From CAWFMO01 sp963817065 (GTDB taxonomy: Bacteria > Actinomycetota > Thermoleophilia > Solirubrobacterales > 70-9), in contig CAWFMO010000002.1 in assembly GCA_963817065.1 (NCBI GenBank), forward strand, positions 372,001-436,000: 64,000 nt of DNA, written 5' to 3'. Under the pieces are notes generated by a model. That model was not told where the DNA came from and searched no databases. It saw only the letters and a program-made list of their open reading frames with translations. Below are positions 10,701 to 17,863 of this stretch, one piece after another. The stretch's first letter is position 1; every line of letters begins with the position of its first letter. The translations under genes and the position numbers were made by a program.

Positions 10701-11343
10701 CGAGCGCGAGGGGCTGACCGGAAAGCTCTGCTTCCCGTACGTGATCCGCGGCGCGCTGCGCTGGCGCGAAGGCGACTGGGAGGGCGCCGCGGAGATCTGC
10801 CGCCGCGCCCACGAGCTCGGCGAGCAGGTCGGGCGCTCCGAGGTCGCCTACTCGGCGCTGTTCTGGCTCGCCGCGGCGCTCCGCGACTCCGGCGACCACG
10901 GCGGCGCTGAGACCGAGCTCTCGCGCGCGCTCGACCTCTGCGAGCGCGCCGGCCTGATCCCGCAGTCGCTCGAGGCGACCGCCGCCCGCGCCGTCGCCCT
11001 GGCGCTGGCCGAGCGCGGCGACGGAGCCCGCGACGCCGCCGAGGAGGCCGAGCGCCTGACCGAGCGGCTCAGCTTCCCGATCGGCGCCGCCGCGACCGGA
11101 GAGGCGGGTGGCGCGAGCGACGAGGACCCCTCCGCCGGGGCCGAGTCGCTGCGCGCCGCGGCCGCCGCCTGGGATGAGCTCGGGAGGCCGCTCGACTCCG
11201 CCCGCTGCCTGCTGCTCGGCGCCTGGCGGCTCGCCAAGGCCGGCGACCCCGGCTCGGGCGAGGCGCTCGAGGTCGCGGTCGCCCGCTGCGAGGAGCTCGG
11301 GCTGAGCGGGCTCGCCGCCCGCGCCCCGGAGCTTGTCGGCTGA
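7759..11343 (+). CDS. Zinc-ribbon / class III nucleotide cyclase / AAA ATPase / TPR signalling protein
   Basis: This 1194-residue protein has four parts. Two double-zinc-ribbon units occupy residues about 5-50 (CPDCG...CMSCG and CPSCG...CIECG). A class III adenylate/guanylate cyclase domain spans about 75-255 (metal motif LFADLSGYT, second metal Asp in YIGDNVMGVFG, catalytic YTVMGDVVNVASRL). A predicted STAND-like ATPase follows (Walker A GQAGVGKSR at about 301; Walker B LVLAFEDIHWADE at about 434). The last 500 residues are helical TPR-like repeats with regular YxxAL-type motifs. Such fusions are common in Actinobacteria and Rhizobiales, and are thought to link ligand sensing to cyclic nucleotide production. 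A GTG at 7753 is an alternative start, but AAGG is better spaced for the ATG at 7759. Three downstream genes follow with 2-9 nt gaps or overlap. Confidence 0.92.
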   Translation: MADGRTCPDCGTENPHSARFCMSCGSGLASSCPSCGAESPPGAKFCIECGTALAPGAPAAGPSPAAAPESPPEERRQATVLFADLSGYTAAASTMDPEQVKGLVDATLRRLGAEIEGFGGSIDKYIGDNVMGVFGAPVAHEDDPERAVRAGLAMQAAMEDANRASTAKHGVSFQLRVGINSGEVMAGAVGGDRYTVMGDVVNVASRLQDAGRPGSVTVGESTMRATRGAIAYERLEPMELKGKQERVPAWEATGVDATAPARRSALRSESPLIGRSEENQMLVSLLSRVEREGAPHLATVLGQAGVGKSRLLREVIATLGETDNAPAIRRGQCPPYGSGIAFWALAEVLRGEFEILDTDPPETAWDKLRSGVESLMREAGDPDSGERNAALIARPLGIEPPEPPAAEADDPQRMREALFSAIRAVIEALALRRPLVLAFEDIHWADEGMLDLIEYLARWVRAPLLLVCMSRDELLERRPGWGGGRRNATSISLEPLTAEETQELVKALFPVGNGGDAGNGGPNGRGEMIGEVAERAGGNPLFAEEMVNRLLEEGGEAGALPGTVQSLLAARLDSLERIERLLLQHAAVVGQHFWVGSLAETAQEEGLDLERVLASLQDKDMLVPSPGSRLAGEREYAFKHVLIRDVAYGMLPKSVRCRKHEQVGVFIEERAGDRGDAVVGLVAEHYARAAALAAETSIPPDELARIRASAVERLESAGDAAAALYSNPEALDRYNQALELVADLEDPAIRARIGEKHGDIALRIGRVDPAVEVWEQCLEYHRGEEDLARVGDLHRKIGAGLWHKGERQASIDHYQKGIDLLKDGPPSLELVRLYEEAASLYMHTGDNMLAIYASEKALRLAEQLDEARAASRAHGIFGRVFGRIGDAEKARENLERSVELARGSDRTEAVRALLTLGYHLEVSEADYPGATQAYREALELAVELGDLPSQVELHAALAQLAVNRADWEEATRATEASTELAEREGLTGKLCFPYVIRGALRWREGDWEGAAEICRRAHELGEQVGRSEVAYSALFWLAAALRDSGDHGGAETELSRALDLCERAGLIPQSLEATAARAVALALAERGDGARDAAEEAERLTERLSFPIGAAATGEAGGASDEDPSAGAESLRAAAAAWDELGRPLDSARCLLLGAWRLAKAGDPGSGEALEVAVARCEELGLSGLAARAPELVG

Positions 11344-11345
11344 CC

Positions 11346-11783
11346 ATGGCTTCCACGGTCAAGGACCAGGCTCTGTTCGAGGCCCCGGTCGAGGAGGTCT
11401 GGGAGCTGCTCGCGGACCCCTCGCGATACGCCGAATGGGCTGCGGACGCGATCGAGGTGACCGGTATCCCGACCGCGATCGAGAAGGGCTCCAGCTTCGA
11501 GGTCAAGGGCCCCGGGCCGCTGGGCTCGACCGTGACCACGACCTACAAGATCGAGGAGCTCGAAGACATGCGCGAGATCAAGCTCCGCTGCCAGATGAGC
11601 GGCTACTACTCGCGCTGGGTTCTGACCGAGGCGCGCGGCGACACCTTCGCCGAGGTCGAGACCGGGGTCGACCCGATCGGCGTCCCCGGCAGGTTCAAGC
11701 AGCTGGTCGAGACCAAGCGCTCGATGCGGCGCGCGGCGCAGAGCTCGCTCGACGGCATCCGCCGCCTCCTCGGCCCCGCCTAG
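11346..11783 (+). CDS. SRPBCC-family protein (polyketide cyclase/dehydrase-like)
   Basis: The 145-residue protein has the START/Bet v1-type layout. It opens with VKDQALFEAPVEEVWELLADPSRYAEWAADAIEV, continues with alternating strands and ends with a long C-terminal helix (ETKRSMRRAAQSSLDGIRRLL). Such proteins bind hydrophobic ligands in a cavity. No catalytic residues can be assigned. The ATG lies 2 nt after the cyclase-fusion stop, so the two are translated together. A ligand-binding partner of the signalling protein is possible, but that is only inference from gene order. Confidence 0.85.
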   Translation: MASTVKDQALFEAPVEEVWELLADPSRYAEWAADAIEVTGIPTAIEKGSSFEVKGPGPLGSTVTTTYKIEELEDMREIKLRCQMSGYYSRWVLTEARGDTFAEVETGVDPIGVPGRFKQLVETKRSMRRAAQSSLDGIRRLLGPA

Positions 11784-11792
11784 AATCGCTCC

Positions 11793-12191
11793 GTGGCCGA
11801 CGACCCGCAGACGCTCCATGAGCGCCACTACACCCGCGAGGAGGCGAACGAGCTGCTGCCGCAGATCGACGCCCTGCTGCGCAAGCTGCGCGAGTCGAAG
11901 GACCGGCTCACCGACGCCGACGCCCACGAGGCGCTCTCCGAGGCGGCGCCCGGCAACGGCGGCGGCGAGCACGGGACCCAGGTCGGCGAGGGGTTCCTCG
12001 AGGTCCGGCGGCTGCTCGAGACGCTGAACGAGGCCGGGATCGTGGTTCGCGACCTCGACCGCGGGCTGATCGACTTCCCGAGCCTGCTCGACGGCCGCGA
12101 GGTCTACCTCTGCTGGGAGCTCGGCGAGGAATCGGTCGACTACTGGCACGAGCTCGACGGGGGCTACGGTGGCCGAGAGCCACTCGACTAG
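11793..12191 (+). CDS. DUF2203 family protein
   Basis: The 132-residue protein matches DUF2203 by its opening YTREEANELLPQIDALLRKL, a helical middle, and the typical ending GIVVRDLDRGLIDFPSLLDGREVYLCWELGEESVDYWHELDGGYGGREPL. The conserved LIDFP, CW and WH positions are all present. Members are small cytoplasmic proteins of unknown function, often encoded near rubredoxin or redox genes. The start is GTG at 11793. A Gly-rich insertion (residues about 53-62) separates the two helical parts. Its 3' end overlaps the next gene by 23 nt. Confidence 0.88.
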   Translation: MADDPQTLHERHYTREEANELLPQIDALLRKLRESKDRLTDADAHEALSEAAPGNGGGEHGTQVGEGFLEVRRLLETLNEAGIVVRDLDRGLIDFPSLLDGREVYLCWELGEESVDYWHELDGGYGGREPLD

Positions 12192-12699
12192 AGCGGGCCG
12201 GCTCGGAGCCCGGGTCGGCCACGCGATCCGCGGCATGGGGCCGAACGACCGCCTCGCCGCGGTCGGGGCGCTGACCATGGTCGGCAGCCTGCTGCTGCCC
12301 TGGTACGGAGCGCCGATCGCCAACGACCTCGTCCAGACCGGCGCCGGCGCGTTCAGCTTCCTGACCGCGGCGATGCTGCTGACGATCGCGGCGACGCTCT
12401 TCCTGCTGCTCGAGGTCGGCGGCGGCTACCGCCCGCCGCGGCCGCTCGGGGTTGGAGGACTGCTGATGGCCGCCGGAGTCTGGGCCGGGCTGATCGTCGT
12501 CTTCCAGATGGCCGACCGCCCGCGCTTCGACCTCCTCGGGCTGAACCAGGACTACGACCTGCGGTACGGGATCTTCGTCGCCTTCGCCGGCGCGGCGGCG
12601 ATCGCGATGGCCGGCGCCCAGCGCCGCCGCCACGAGTACGCCGGCCGCCTCGCGCACGACGACGACGAGGACGAAGACGCCGAGCTCGATGACGACTAA
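12169..12699 (+). CDS. Unrecognised four-helix membrane protein
   Basis: The 176-residue protein has four predicted transmembrane helices, at residues about 28-46, 60-80, 95-112 and 130-148. A short basic N-terminus (STRAGRLGARVGHAIRGMG) precedes them and a strongly acidic cytoplasmic tail (DDDEDEDAELDDD) follows. It begins with a GTG inside the end of the DUF2203 gene. The motif SLLLPWYG after helix 1 is common in small uncharacterised actinobacterial membrane proteins. No function can be assigned. Confidence 0.78.
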   Translation: MAESHSTRAGRLGARVGHAIRGMGPNDRLAAVGALTMVGSLLLPWYGAPIANDLVQTGAGAFSFLTAAMLLTIAATLFLLLEVGGGYRPPRPLGVGGLLMAAGVWAGLIVVFQMADRPRFDLLGLNQDYDLRYGIFVAFAGAAAIAMAGAQRRRHEYAGRLAHDDDEDEDAELDDD

Positions 12700-12731
12700 C
12701 GTTGAGAGCGTGAGGACTGCCGCACCATGAA

Positions 12732-12797
12732 GTGGTCGGACCACACCGTTCGCGTCGCAACCCGGCATCCCCGGACGCGAAGCGGAGGAGATGCCGG
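12732..12797 (+). promoter_or_regulatory. Leader of the PPK2 gene: palindrome and hairpin presenting the ribosome-binding site
   Basis: GTGGTC-G-GACCAC (12732-12744) is a perfect 6-1-6 palindrome. Downstream, CCGGCATC (12762-12769) pairs perfectly with GATGCCGG (12790-12797), and the ribosome-binding site GGAGGAG (12784-12790) lies in the 20-nt loop, just before the ATG at 12801. This could be a structured 5' leader that affects translation of the polyphosphate kinase. Confidence 0.45.
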
Positions 12798-12800
12798 TTC

Positions 12801-13607
12801 ATGACGGTCGAAAAGCTGCCGCGCAAGCTCTATGAGGACGAGCTGCTGCGGTTGCAGATCGAGCTCGTGCGGATGTCCGACTGGGTCAAGAAGGAGAAGG
12901 CGCGCGTCGTCGTCGTCTTCGAGGGCCGCGACGCCGCCGGCAAGGGCGGCGTGATCAAGCGCATCACCCAGCACGTCAGCCCGCGGATCTGCAAGGTCGC
13001 GGCATTGCCGGCGCCGACCGAGCGCGAGCAGAGCGAGTGGTACTTCCAGCGCTACATCGCCCAGCTCCCGGCCGGCGGAGAGATCGTGCTCTTCGACCGC
13101 TCCTGGTACAACCGCGCCGGGGTCGAGAAGGTGATGGGCTTCTGCACCCCCGACGAGCACCGCCGCTTCCTGCACCAGTGCCCGATCTTCGAGCGGATGC
13201 TGATCGACGACGGGATCATCCTGCTCAAGTACTGGTTCTCGGTCTCGGACGAGGAGCAGGAGAAGCGATTCAAGGCGCGGATCAAGGACCCGCTCAAGCA
13301 GTGGAAGCTCTCGCCGATGGACGTCGAGGCGCGCAGCCGCTGGGTCGACTACTCGAAGGCCAAGGACGAGATGTTCGTCCACACCGACATCCCCGAGGCG
13401 CGCTGGAACGTGGTCGAGTCCGACGTCAAGCGCAACGCGCGGATCAACTGCATCTCGCACCTGCTCGACTCGATCCCCTACGAGTACCGCAAGGAAGAGA
13501 AGGTCAAGCTCCCCGAGCGCCAGGACGACGAGGGCTATGTCCGCCCGCCGGTCGACACCTACGCCTACGTCCCGGACGCCTCGGCCGGGCTGATCTCCAA
13601 GGCGTAG
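12801..13607 (+). CDS. ppk2: Polyphosphate kinase 2 family protein
   Basis: The 268-residue enzyme belongs to PPK2, which transfers phosphate between polyphosphate and nucleotides. It shows Walker A FEGRDAAGKGG (residues about 40-50), the lid/Walker B region IVLFDRSWYNRAGVEKVMGFC, and the typical ISDEEQ-like VSDEEQEKRFKARIKDPLKQWKLSPMD. The single-domain length fits PPK2 class I, which generates GTP/ATP from polyphosphate; class assignment is inference. The ATG at 12801 is preferred over upstream in-frame starts because GGAGGAG precedes it by 10 nt. The leader holds a hairpin around that site. Confidence 0.95.
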   Translation: MTVEKLPRKLYEDELLRLQIELVRMSDWVKKEKARVVVVFEGRDAAGKGGVIKRITQHVSPRICKVAALPAPTEREQSEWYFQRYIAQLPAGGEIVLFDRSWYNRAGVEKVMGFCTPDEHRRFLHQCPIFERMLIDDGIILLKYWFSVSDEEQEKRFKARIKDPLKQWKLSPMDVEARSRWVDYSKAKDEMFVHTDIPEARWNVVESDVKRNARINCISHLLDSIPYEYRKEEKVKLPERQDDEGYVRPPVDTYAYVPDASAGLISKA

Positions 13608-13613
13608 ACGCGG

Positions 13614-13850
13614 CTAGCGGTACCCGGGCGGGAACGCGTTCGGCGCCGGGCGCTCGGGCGTGTCGTCGGTCGCGATCACCGCGAGCGGCAGGAGCAGCGT
13701 CGCGAGGAAGATCATCGCGATCCCGATCGCGACCGTGAGCCGGCTCTTCGCCATGTGGCCGAAGGTGCCGACGGCGAAGCCGATGATCATCATTGCCAGG
13801 TAGGGGCCGATCGAGTTCGGCAGCGGGTCGAATGCGAGCGGGATCTCCAC
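13614..13850 (-). CDS. Small two-helix membrane protein, unrecognised
   Basis: A GTG start at 13850 gives a 78-residue protein with two hydrophobic segments (YLAMMIIGFAVGTFGHMA and a later IGIAMIFLATLLLPLAVIA). A short proline-rich tail ends PNAFPPGYR. Codon third positions are GC-rich like the neighbours. The hydrophobic pattern and tail support it as real, but no family is recognised. A longer reading frame to 13931 exists and would overlap the start of the MoxR gene. Confidence 0.6.
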   Translation of the reverse strand: MEIPLAFDPLPNSIGPYLAMMIIGFAVGTFGHMAKSRLTVAIGIAMIFLATLLLPLAVIATDDTPERPAPNAFPPGYR

Positions 13851-13917
13851 GAGCCCAGTATCTAGGCAAAGCCGGATGCGCGAGCCACACGGGGGCCGCC
13901 GTATGATCCAGAGTCCT

Positions 13918-14835
13918 ATGGCGCAACCCAACGAACCCGGTTCGGTCGCCGAGGTCCGCGACGGCCTCCGCGAGGCCGGCTACCTCGCCGGCGAGTCGGC
14001 GGCGCTCGTCTCCTTCCTCGCCCAGCGGCTCGGCAAGCCGGTCCTCGTCGAGGGCCCGGCCGGGGTCGGCAAGACCGAGCTCGCGAAGGCGATCTCGCGC
14101 CACACGGGCCGGCCGCTGATCCGGCTCCAGTGCTACGAGGGGCTCGACGAGGCGAAGGCGCTCTACGAATGGAACTACCGCAAGCAGCTGCTCCGGATCC
14201 AGGCCGAGGCCGGCGAGGACTCGGGCTGGGAGGCGGCGCGCGGCGACATCTTCGGCGAGGAGTTCCTGCTCACGCGGCCGCTGCTCGAGGCGATCTCCTC
14301 GGAGACCCCCGTCGTCCTGCTGATCGACGAGATCGACAAGACCGACCAGGAGTTCGAGGCGATGCTGCTCGAGGTCCTCTCCGAGTTCCAGATCTCGATC
14401 CCCGAGCTCGGGCCGATCGAGGCCAAGACCCAGCCGCTCGTGCTGCTGACGTCGAACAACTCGCGCGAGCTGACCGAGGCGCTCAAGCGCCGCTGCCTCT
14501 ACCTCTGGCTCGACTACCCCGACCTCGAGCGCGAGCTCGAGATCGTCCGCCTCCACGCCCCCGAGCTCGACCAGGACCTGGCGCGACGGCTGGTCGAGAT
14601 CATCCAGATGGTCCGCGACCTCGACCTCAAGAAGCCGCCCTCGATCGCCGAGTCGATCGACTGGGCGCGGGCGCTGCTGCTGATCGGCGCCGACGACATC
14701 GACCGGGAGACCTTCACCTCGACGATGAGCATCATCGTCAAGCACCGCACCGACATCGACCTCGTCGCCGAACGGGTCGCGGTCAAGCTCTCCGAGCAGA
14801 GCGGCGCCGAGCAGGCGCCCGAGCCCTCGAGCTAG
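13918..14835 (+). CDS. MoxR-family AAA+ ATPase (CoxD-like)
   Basis: The 305-residue ATPase has Walker A VEGPAGVGKTELAKA (residues about 43-57), Walker B VVLLIDEIDK (about 137-146), sensor 1 LLTSNNSRELTEALKRRCLYLWLDYP and the helical lid. The MoxR sensor motif N-x-x-R-E is intact. MoxR ATPases act as chaperones that insert metals or mature enzymes and usually pair with a VWA protein. The gene is immediately followed by such a partner, overlapping by one base. In Actinobacteria this pair often sits with molybdenum hydroxylase or CO-dehydrogenase genes, which are not visible here. Confidence 0.93.
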   Translation: MAQPNEPGSVAEVRDGLREAGYLAGESAALVSFLAQRLGKPVLVEGPAGVGKTELAKAISRHTGRPLIRLQCYEGLDEAKALYEWNYRKQLLRIQAEAGEDSGWEAARGDIFGEEFLLTRPLLEAISSETPVVLLIDEIDKTDQEFEAMLLEVLSEFQISIPELGPIEAKTQPLVLLTSNNSRELTEALKRRCLYLWLDYPDLERELEIVRLHAPELDQDLARRLVEIIQMVRDLDLKKPPSIAESIDWARALLLIGADDIDRETFTSTMSIIVKHRTDIDLVAERVAVKLSEQSGAEQAPEPSS

Positions 14836-16188
14836 TGGCCGCGACCGCCGCGCGGCTGCTCGCCTTCTTCGAGGAGCTGCGCAGCGAGGGAGTCGCGGTC
14901 GGGACATCGGAGGCGCTCGACGCGTTCTCGGCCCTCGAGGAGGTCAGCTGGACCAGCCGCGAGGACTTCCGCGAGGCGCTCGCGGCGACGGTCGCCAAGT
15001 CGCAGGAGGACCGGCGGATCTTCGAGCTGCTGTTCGACCGCCACTTCTTCCGCGCCGCGGAGGCCGAGGCGCTCGAGCGCGCACTCGCCGAGACCGAGGG
15101 CTTCGACGGCGAGATCGACCTCGAGAGCCTGCGCGAGGCCGTCCGCCAGGCGATCGGCGACGGCGAGGACGGGCAGATGCGCGACCTCGCGCGGCTCGCG
15201 ATCGCCGCATTCGGCGGCCGCGGCGAGCGCTCGGGCGTCGTCGGCGTCGACGTCCAGCGGATCCGCCGCGCGCTCGGCCTCCAGGCCCAGGGGCGCGGCG
15301 CCGAGGGCGACGACGAGGCGGTGACCCTCGACCGCGAGAGCGTCAAGCAGTTCGAGCGCCACCTGCGGCGCGAGCTCGAGCGCGGGATGATCGAGCGCTC
15401 GGGCAAGCTCCCCCCTGCTCGCCCGCTCGCCGAGCTCGACCGCGCGCTGCCGACCAGCCCCGCCCAGGACCTCGCCTCGGTCCACCGCGCCGTCGCCCAG
15501 CTCAAGAAGCGGATCGCGACCCTCGGCCACGAGCAGCGCGGCCGGCGCCGGAGCCAGACCGTCGACGTGCGGCGCACGATGCGCGCCTCGCTCGAGACCG
15601 GCGGCGTGCCGCTGCGGCTCAAGTACCGGCCGAAGCGCCCGCGACGGCCGGAGATCTACGTCCTCTGCGACGTATCGACCTCGGTCTCGAGCGCGAGCGT
15701 CTTCTTCCTCTCGGTCCTGCACGCGCTCCACGACAGCTTCCGCAAGCTGCGCAGCTTCGTCTTCATCGAGCGGATCAGCGAGGTGACCTCGATCTTCGAG
15801 CACGAGCGCGACTTCCGGCGGATCGCCGAGCGGGTGTCATCAGAGGGCGGTGTCGCCGATGTCAGCGGCTACACCGACTACGGCCGCGTCTGGCTCGAGT
15901 TCCTCGAGGAGATCGCCGAGGAGCTGGGGCCGCGCTCGACGGTGATCGTGCTCGGCGACGCGCGCACCAACGGCCGCGAGCCGCACGCCGACGTCTTCCA
16001 CCGCGTCTCCGAGCGCGCCGGGCGCACCTTCTGGCTCAACCCCGAGCCGAAGCTCTACTGGAACTACGGCGACTCGGTGATGGCCGCCTACGAGCCGTTC
16101 TGCGACGGCGCCTTCGAGTGCTGGACCACCAAACACCTCGAGAACTTCGTCAACGTCGTCGCCGGCGGCGGCGATGCTCGCCGAGTAG
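14835..16188 (+). CDS. VWA-containing CoxE-like protein; 3' end of the reading frame is abnormal
   Basis: This is the MoxR partner. It starts at GTG 14835, overlapping the MoxR stop codon by one base. After a charged N-terminal region of about 270 residues, a VWA domain carries the MIDAS motif DVSTS (about residues 279-283), then GYTDYGRVW and VIVLGDARTNGREP. It ends in the CoxE-type segment TTKHLENFVNVV. Beyond that, no stop occurs in this frame until 17720, across the opposite-strand delta-60 gene. A TAG in a neighbouring frame at 16186-16188 (and one at 16193-16195) marks where the gene probably ends. The missing stop suggests a small indel in the GGCGGCGGC stretch (16163-16173) or loss of the stop. 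The catalytic core is intact. Confidence 0.8.
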
Positions 16189-16192
16189 CAGC

Positions 16193-16268
16193 TAGCGCTT
16201 CTTCTTCTTTCTTCTTCATGCACTTGCGCTGCTTGCGCCCTTCCTGCCCTTCTTCTTCTTGCACTTCT
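16193..16268 (-). other. Frame-broken Lys-rich tail of the delta-60 protein
   Basis: Directly after the delta-60 stop, translation of the minus strand gives pieces of a Lys/Cys-rich tail spread over several frames: AVKKCKKKKGRKG in one frame, RKQRKCMKKK in a second, then KKKKR followed by TAG (16193-16195). Joined, they resemble the C-terminus of the secreted protein at 39465-40736, which ends KKCKKPRKLKKGKCV plus lysines. The AAG-rich repeat is prone to slippage or sequencing error. Confidence 0.55.
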
Positions 16269-17702
16269 TCACGGCGGGTGGCTCGTGGTCGCCGGCGGCG
16301 CGCCGCCGGAGACGGGCGCCGCGGCCGGGGTCTGAACGGTCATCCGCAGCGCCAGCGGGTCCGAGCCCGTGAAGTCGCTTCTGAACGTGTCGCCGCCGGC
16401 GATCAGCTTGCCGTCGCCGGTGAACCCGAGCGACTTGAACGACGTGCTGTTGTGGAGCGGAGGACTCGCCTTGAAGACGCCGTTCGCGGCGAAGCTTGGG
16501 TCGAGGAGGCCGGTCGGCTGGTAACGAAGCACGTAGCCATCAAAGCCCGTGCGGGCCGCGACCAGGACCTTGCCGTCGTCCTGGAGCAGGATGTCCTCGG
16601 CGCTGGTCGGCGACTGGAACCCGGTCAGCGGCAGTTTCTGGCTCACCAACCCGCCCGGCCCGAAATTGCCGTCCTGGACGCCGGCGCTGTCGAATCGCGC
16701 CAGGACCAGCGAGCTGTCGGTGAGCGGAGACAGGTCGTCACCGTTCACCCCGGCGACGACGATCTCGCCGTCGGGCTGCAGCGCGACCGAGGTCAGCTCC
16801 CGGCGCGTGTCCGCGGGCACCGGGGTCGTGGCCGGGAGCGGAACGGTGACGCTGCCGTCGAAGTCGAAGTCGTTGTCGGCCAATCCCGAGTCGCCGTCGA
16901 AGCGAAACACCCTGGCGGCCGTCTCGGCGCCAGCGGTCCCCTGAGCGCCGACACCGACGACGTCGCCGTCCGGCTGCACCGCGATGTCCTCGAGGTACTC
17001 ATCGGCGGCGCCGAAGTCGGTCGCGGCGAAGCCGTCGCCGCCGAACGTGTTGGTGAGGCTGCCGTCGTCGCCGTCGTACCTGACCAGGACCGGATCGCCG
17101 CCGGCGGTAGTCGTCTCCCCGCCGATCAGCAGGTCGCCGTCGGGGAGCAGCAGCAGCTCGCTCGACGAATCCTCGCCGTTGCCGACGTTGTGCTGCGCCT
17201 CGCCGGGAACTGCCGCCGGGCTGAAGCTCGCGTCGGGGGTACCGTTCGCATTGAAGCGCGCGATCCAGATGTCGCTGCCGTCGGCGCCGTCGTTGTCGAC
17301 GTTTCCCGCGATGACGATCTTGCCGTCAGGCTGGACGACGACGGCCTCGGCGCTGTCGTTAAGCGTCGGATCGTCGGCGAAGTCATCAGTCAAGAAGCCG
17401 TCGCCCGAGAAGCCCGTATCGGGCGTGCCGTTGGCGTTCAGGACCGCTATCGCGGCGTTCGAATCGGGTGGGGGCTTCTGCCCCACCAGGACGACCTTCC
17501 CGGACCCGGGGGCAACTGCGGCATCGTCGACCCGCATGTCGTCGTCGAGCGCGGCGATTCCGACGGTCGAAGAGATCCCGTAGCCGCCGCTGCCGAAGCT
17601 GAGGTCGAGCTCGCCGTCGGCGCTCGCGCTCGGGGCGCCGAAGCAGAGCACCGCGGTCGCGGCGACGATCAGGATTCCCCCGACACGTCTGACTTTCAGC
17701 AT
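16269..17702 (-). CDS. Secreted delta-60 (beta-propeller-like) repeat protein
   Basis: The 477-residue protein has an N-terminal Sec signal (MLKVRRVGG..., hydrophobic core, cleavage near APSASA) and tandem delta-60 repeats. Each repeat carries a core such as VVVQPDGKIVIAG, VALQPDGEIVVAGV or ILLQDDGKVLVAAR, followed by a LARFNANGTPDxSF-type hairpin. About seven units occur in residues 40-470. Such repeats form beta-propellers on secreted proteins. The ATG at 17702 is chosen because GAGGGAG lies 6 nt upstream; an ATG at 17708 has no spacer. The reading frame ends at 16269, but a Lys-rich tail continues in other frames to 16193. Confidence 0.85.
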   Translation of the reverse strand: MLKVRRVGGILIVAATAVLCFGAPSASADGELDLSFGSGGYGISSTVGIAALDDDMRVDDAAVAPGSGKVVLVGQKPPPDSNAAIAVLNANGTPDTGFSGDGFLTDDFADDPTLNDSAEAVVVQPDGKIVIAGNVDNDGADGSDIWIARFNANGTPDASFSPAAVPGEAQHNVGNGEDSSSELLLLPDGDLLIGGETTTAGGDPVLVRYDGDDGSLTNTFGGDGFAATDFGAADEYLEDIAVQPDGDVVGVGAQGTAGAETAARVFRFDGDSGLADNDFDFDGSVTVPLPATTPVPADTRRELTSVALQPDGEIVVAGVNGDDLSPLTDSSLVLARFDSAGVQDGNFGPGGLVSQKLPLTGFQSPTSAEDILLQDDGKVLVAARTGFDGYVLRYQPTGLLDPSFAANGVFKASPPLHNSTSFKSLGFTGDGKLIAGGDTFRSDFTGSDPLALRMTVQTPAAAPVSGGAPPATTSHPP

Positions 17703-17770
17703 CCCCATCTCCCTCGTTAGCCCGTCCTGCTTGCTGCGAGAATACCCCACTAAGCTTCGTTGACCTGACA

Positions 17771-17862
17771 ACAGGGGGGCTCGCGGGCAAGCGGGCTGAG
17801 ATAGCGCACTACCCACCCGGCGCTGACCCTTAGAACCTGTGCGGTAATGCGCGCGGAGGGAG
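17771..17862 (+). promoter_or_regulatory. TPP (THI-box) riboswitch
   Basis: The consensus elements of the thiamine pyrophosphate riboswitch appear in order: CTGAGAT (17796-17802), ACCCTTAGAACCTG (17826-17839), GCGGTAATGC (17841-17850) and GCGGAGGGA before the start codon. The last element also contains the ribosome-binding site of the downstream ABC ATPase gene (GGAGGG, 17855-17860). Ligand binding is therefore expected to hide that site and block translation. This identifies the following operon as thiamine- or thiamine-precursor-related. Confidence 0.93.
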
Positions 17863-17863
17863 C

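Noticed and set aside
16191..17720. Long plus-strand open frame continuing the CoxE-like gene across the delta-60 gene
   Set aside because: It is antisense to a well-supported secreted repeat protein, and its translation is Arg/Ala/Val-rich without homology, as expected from GC-rich antisense DNA.
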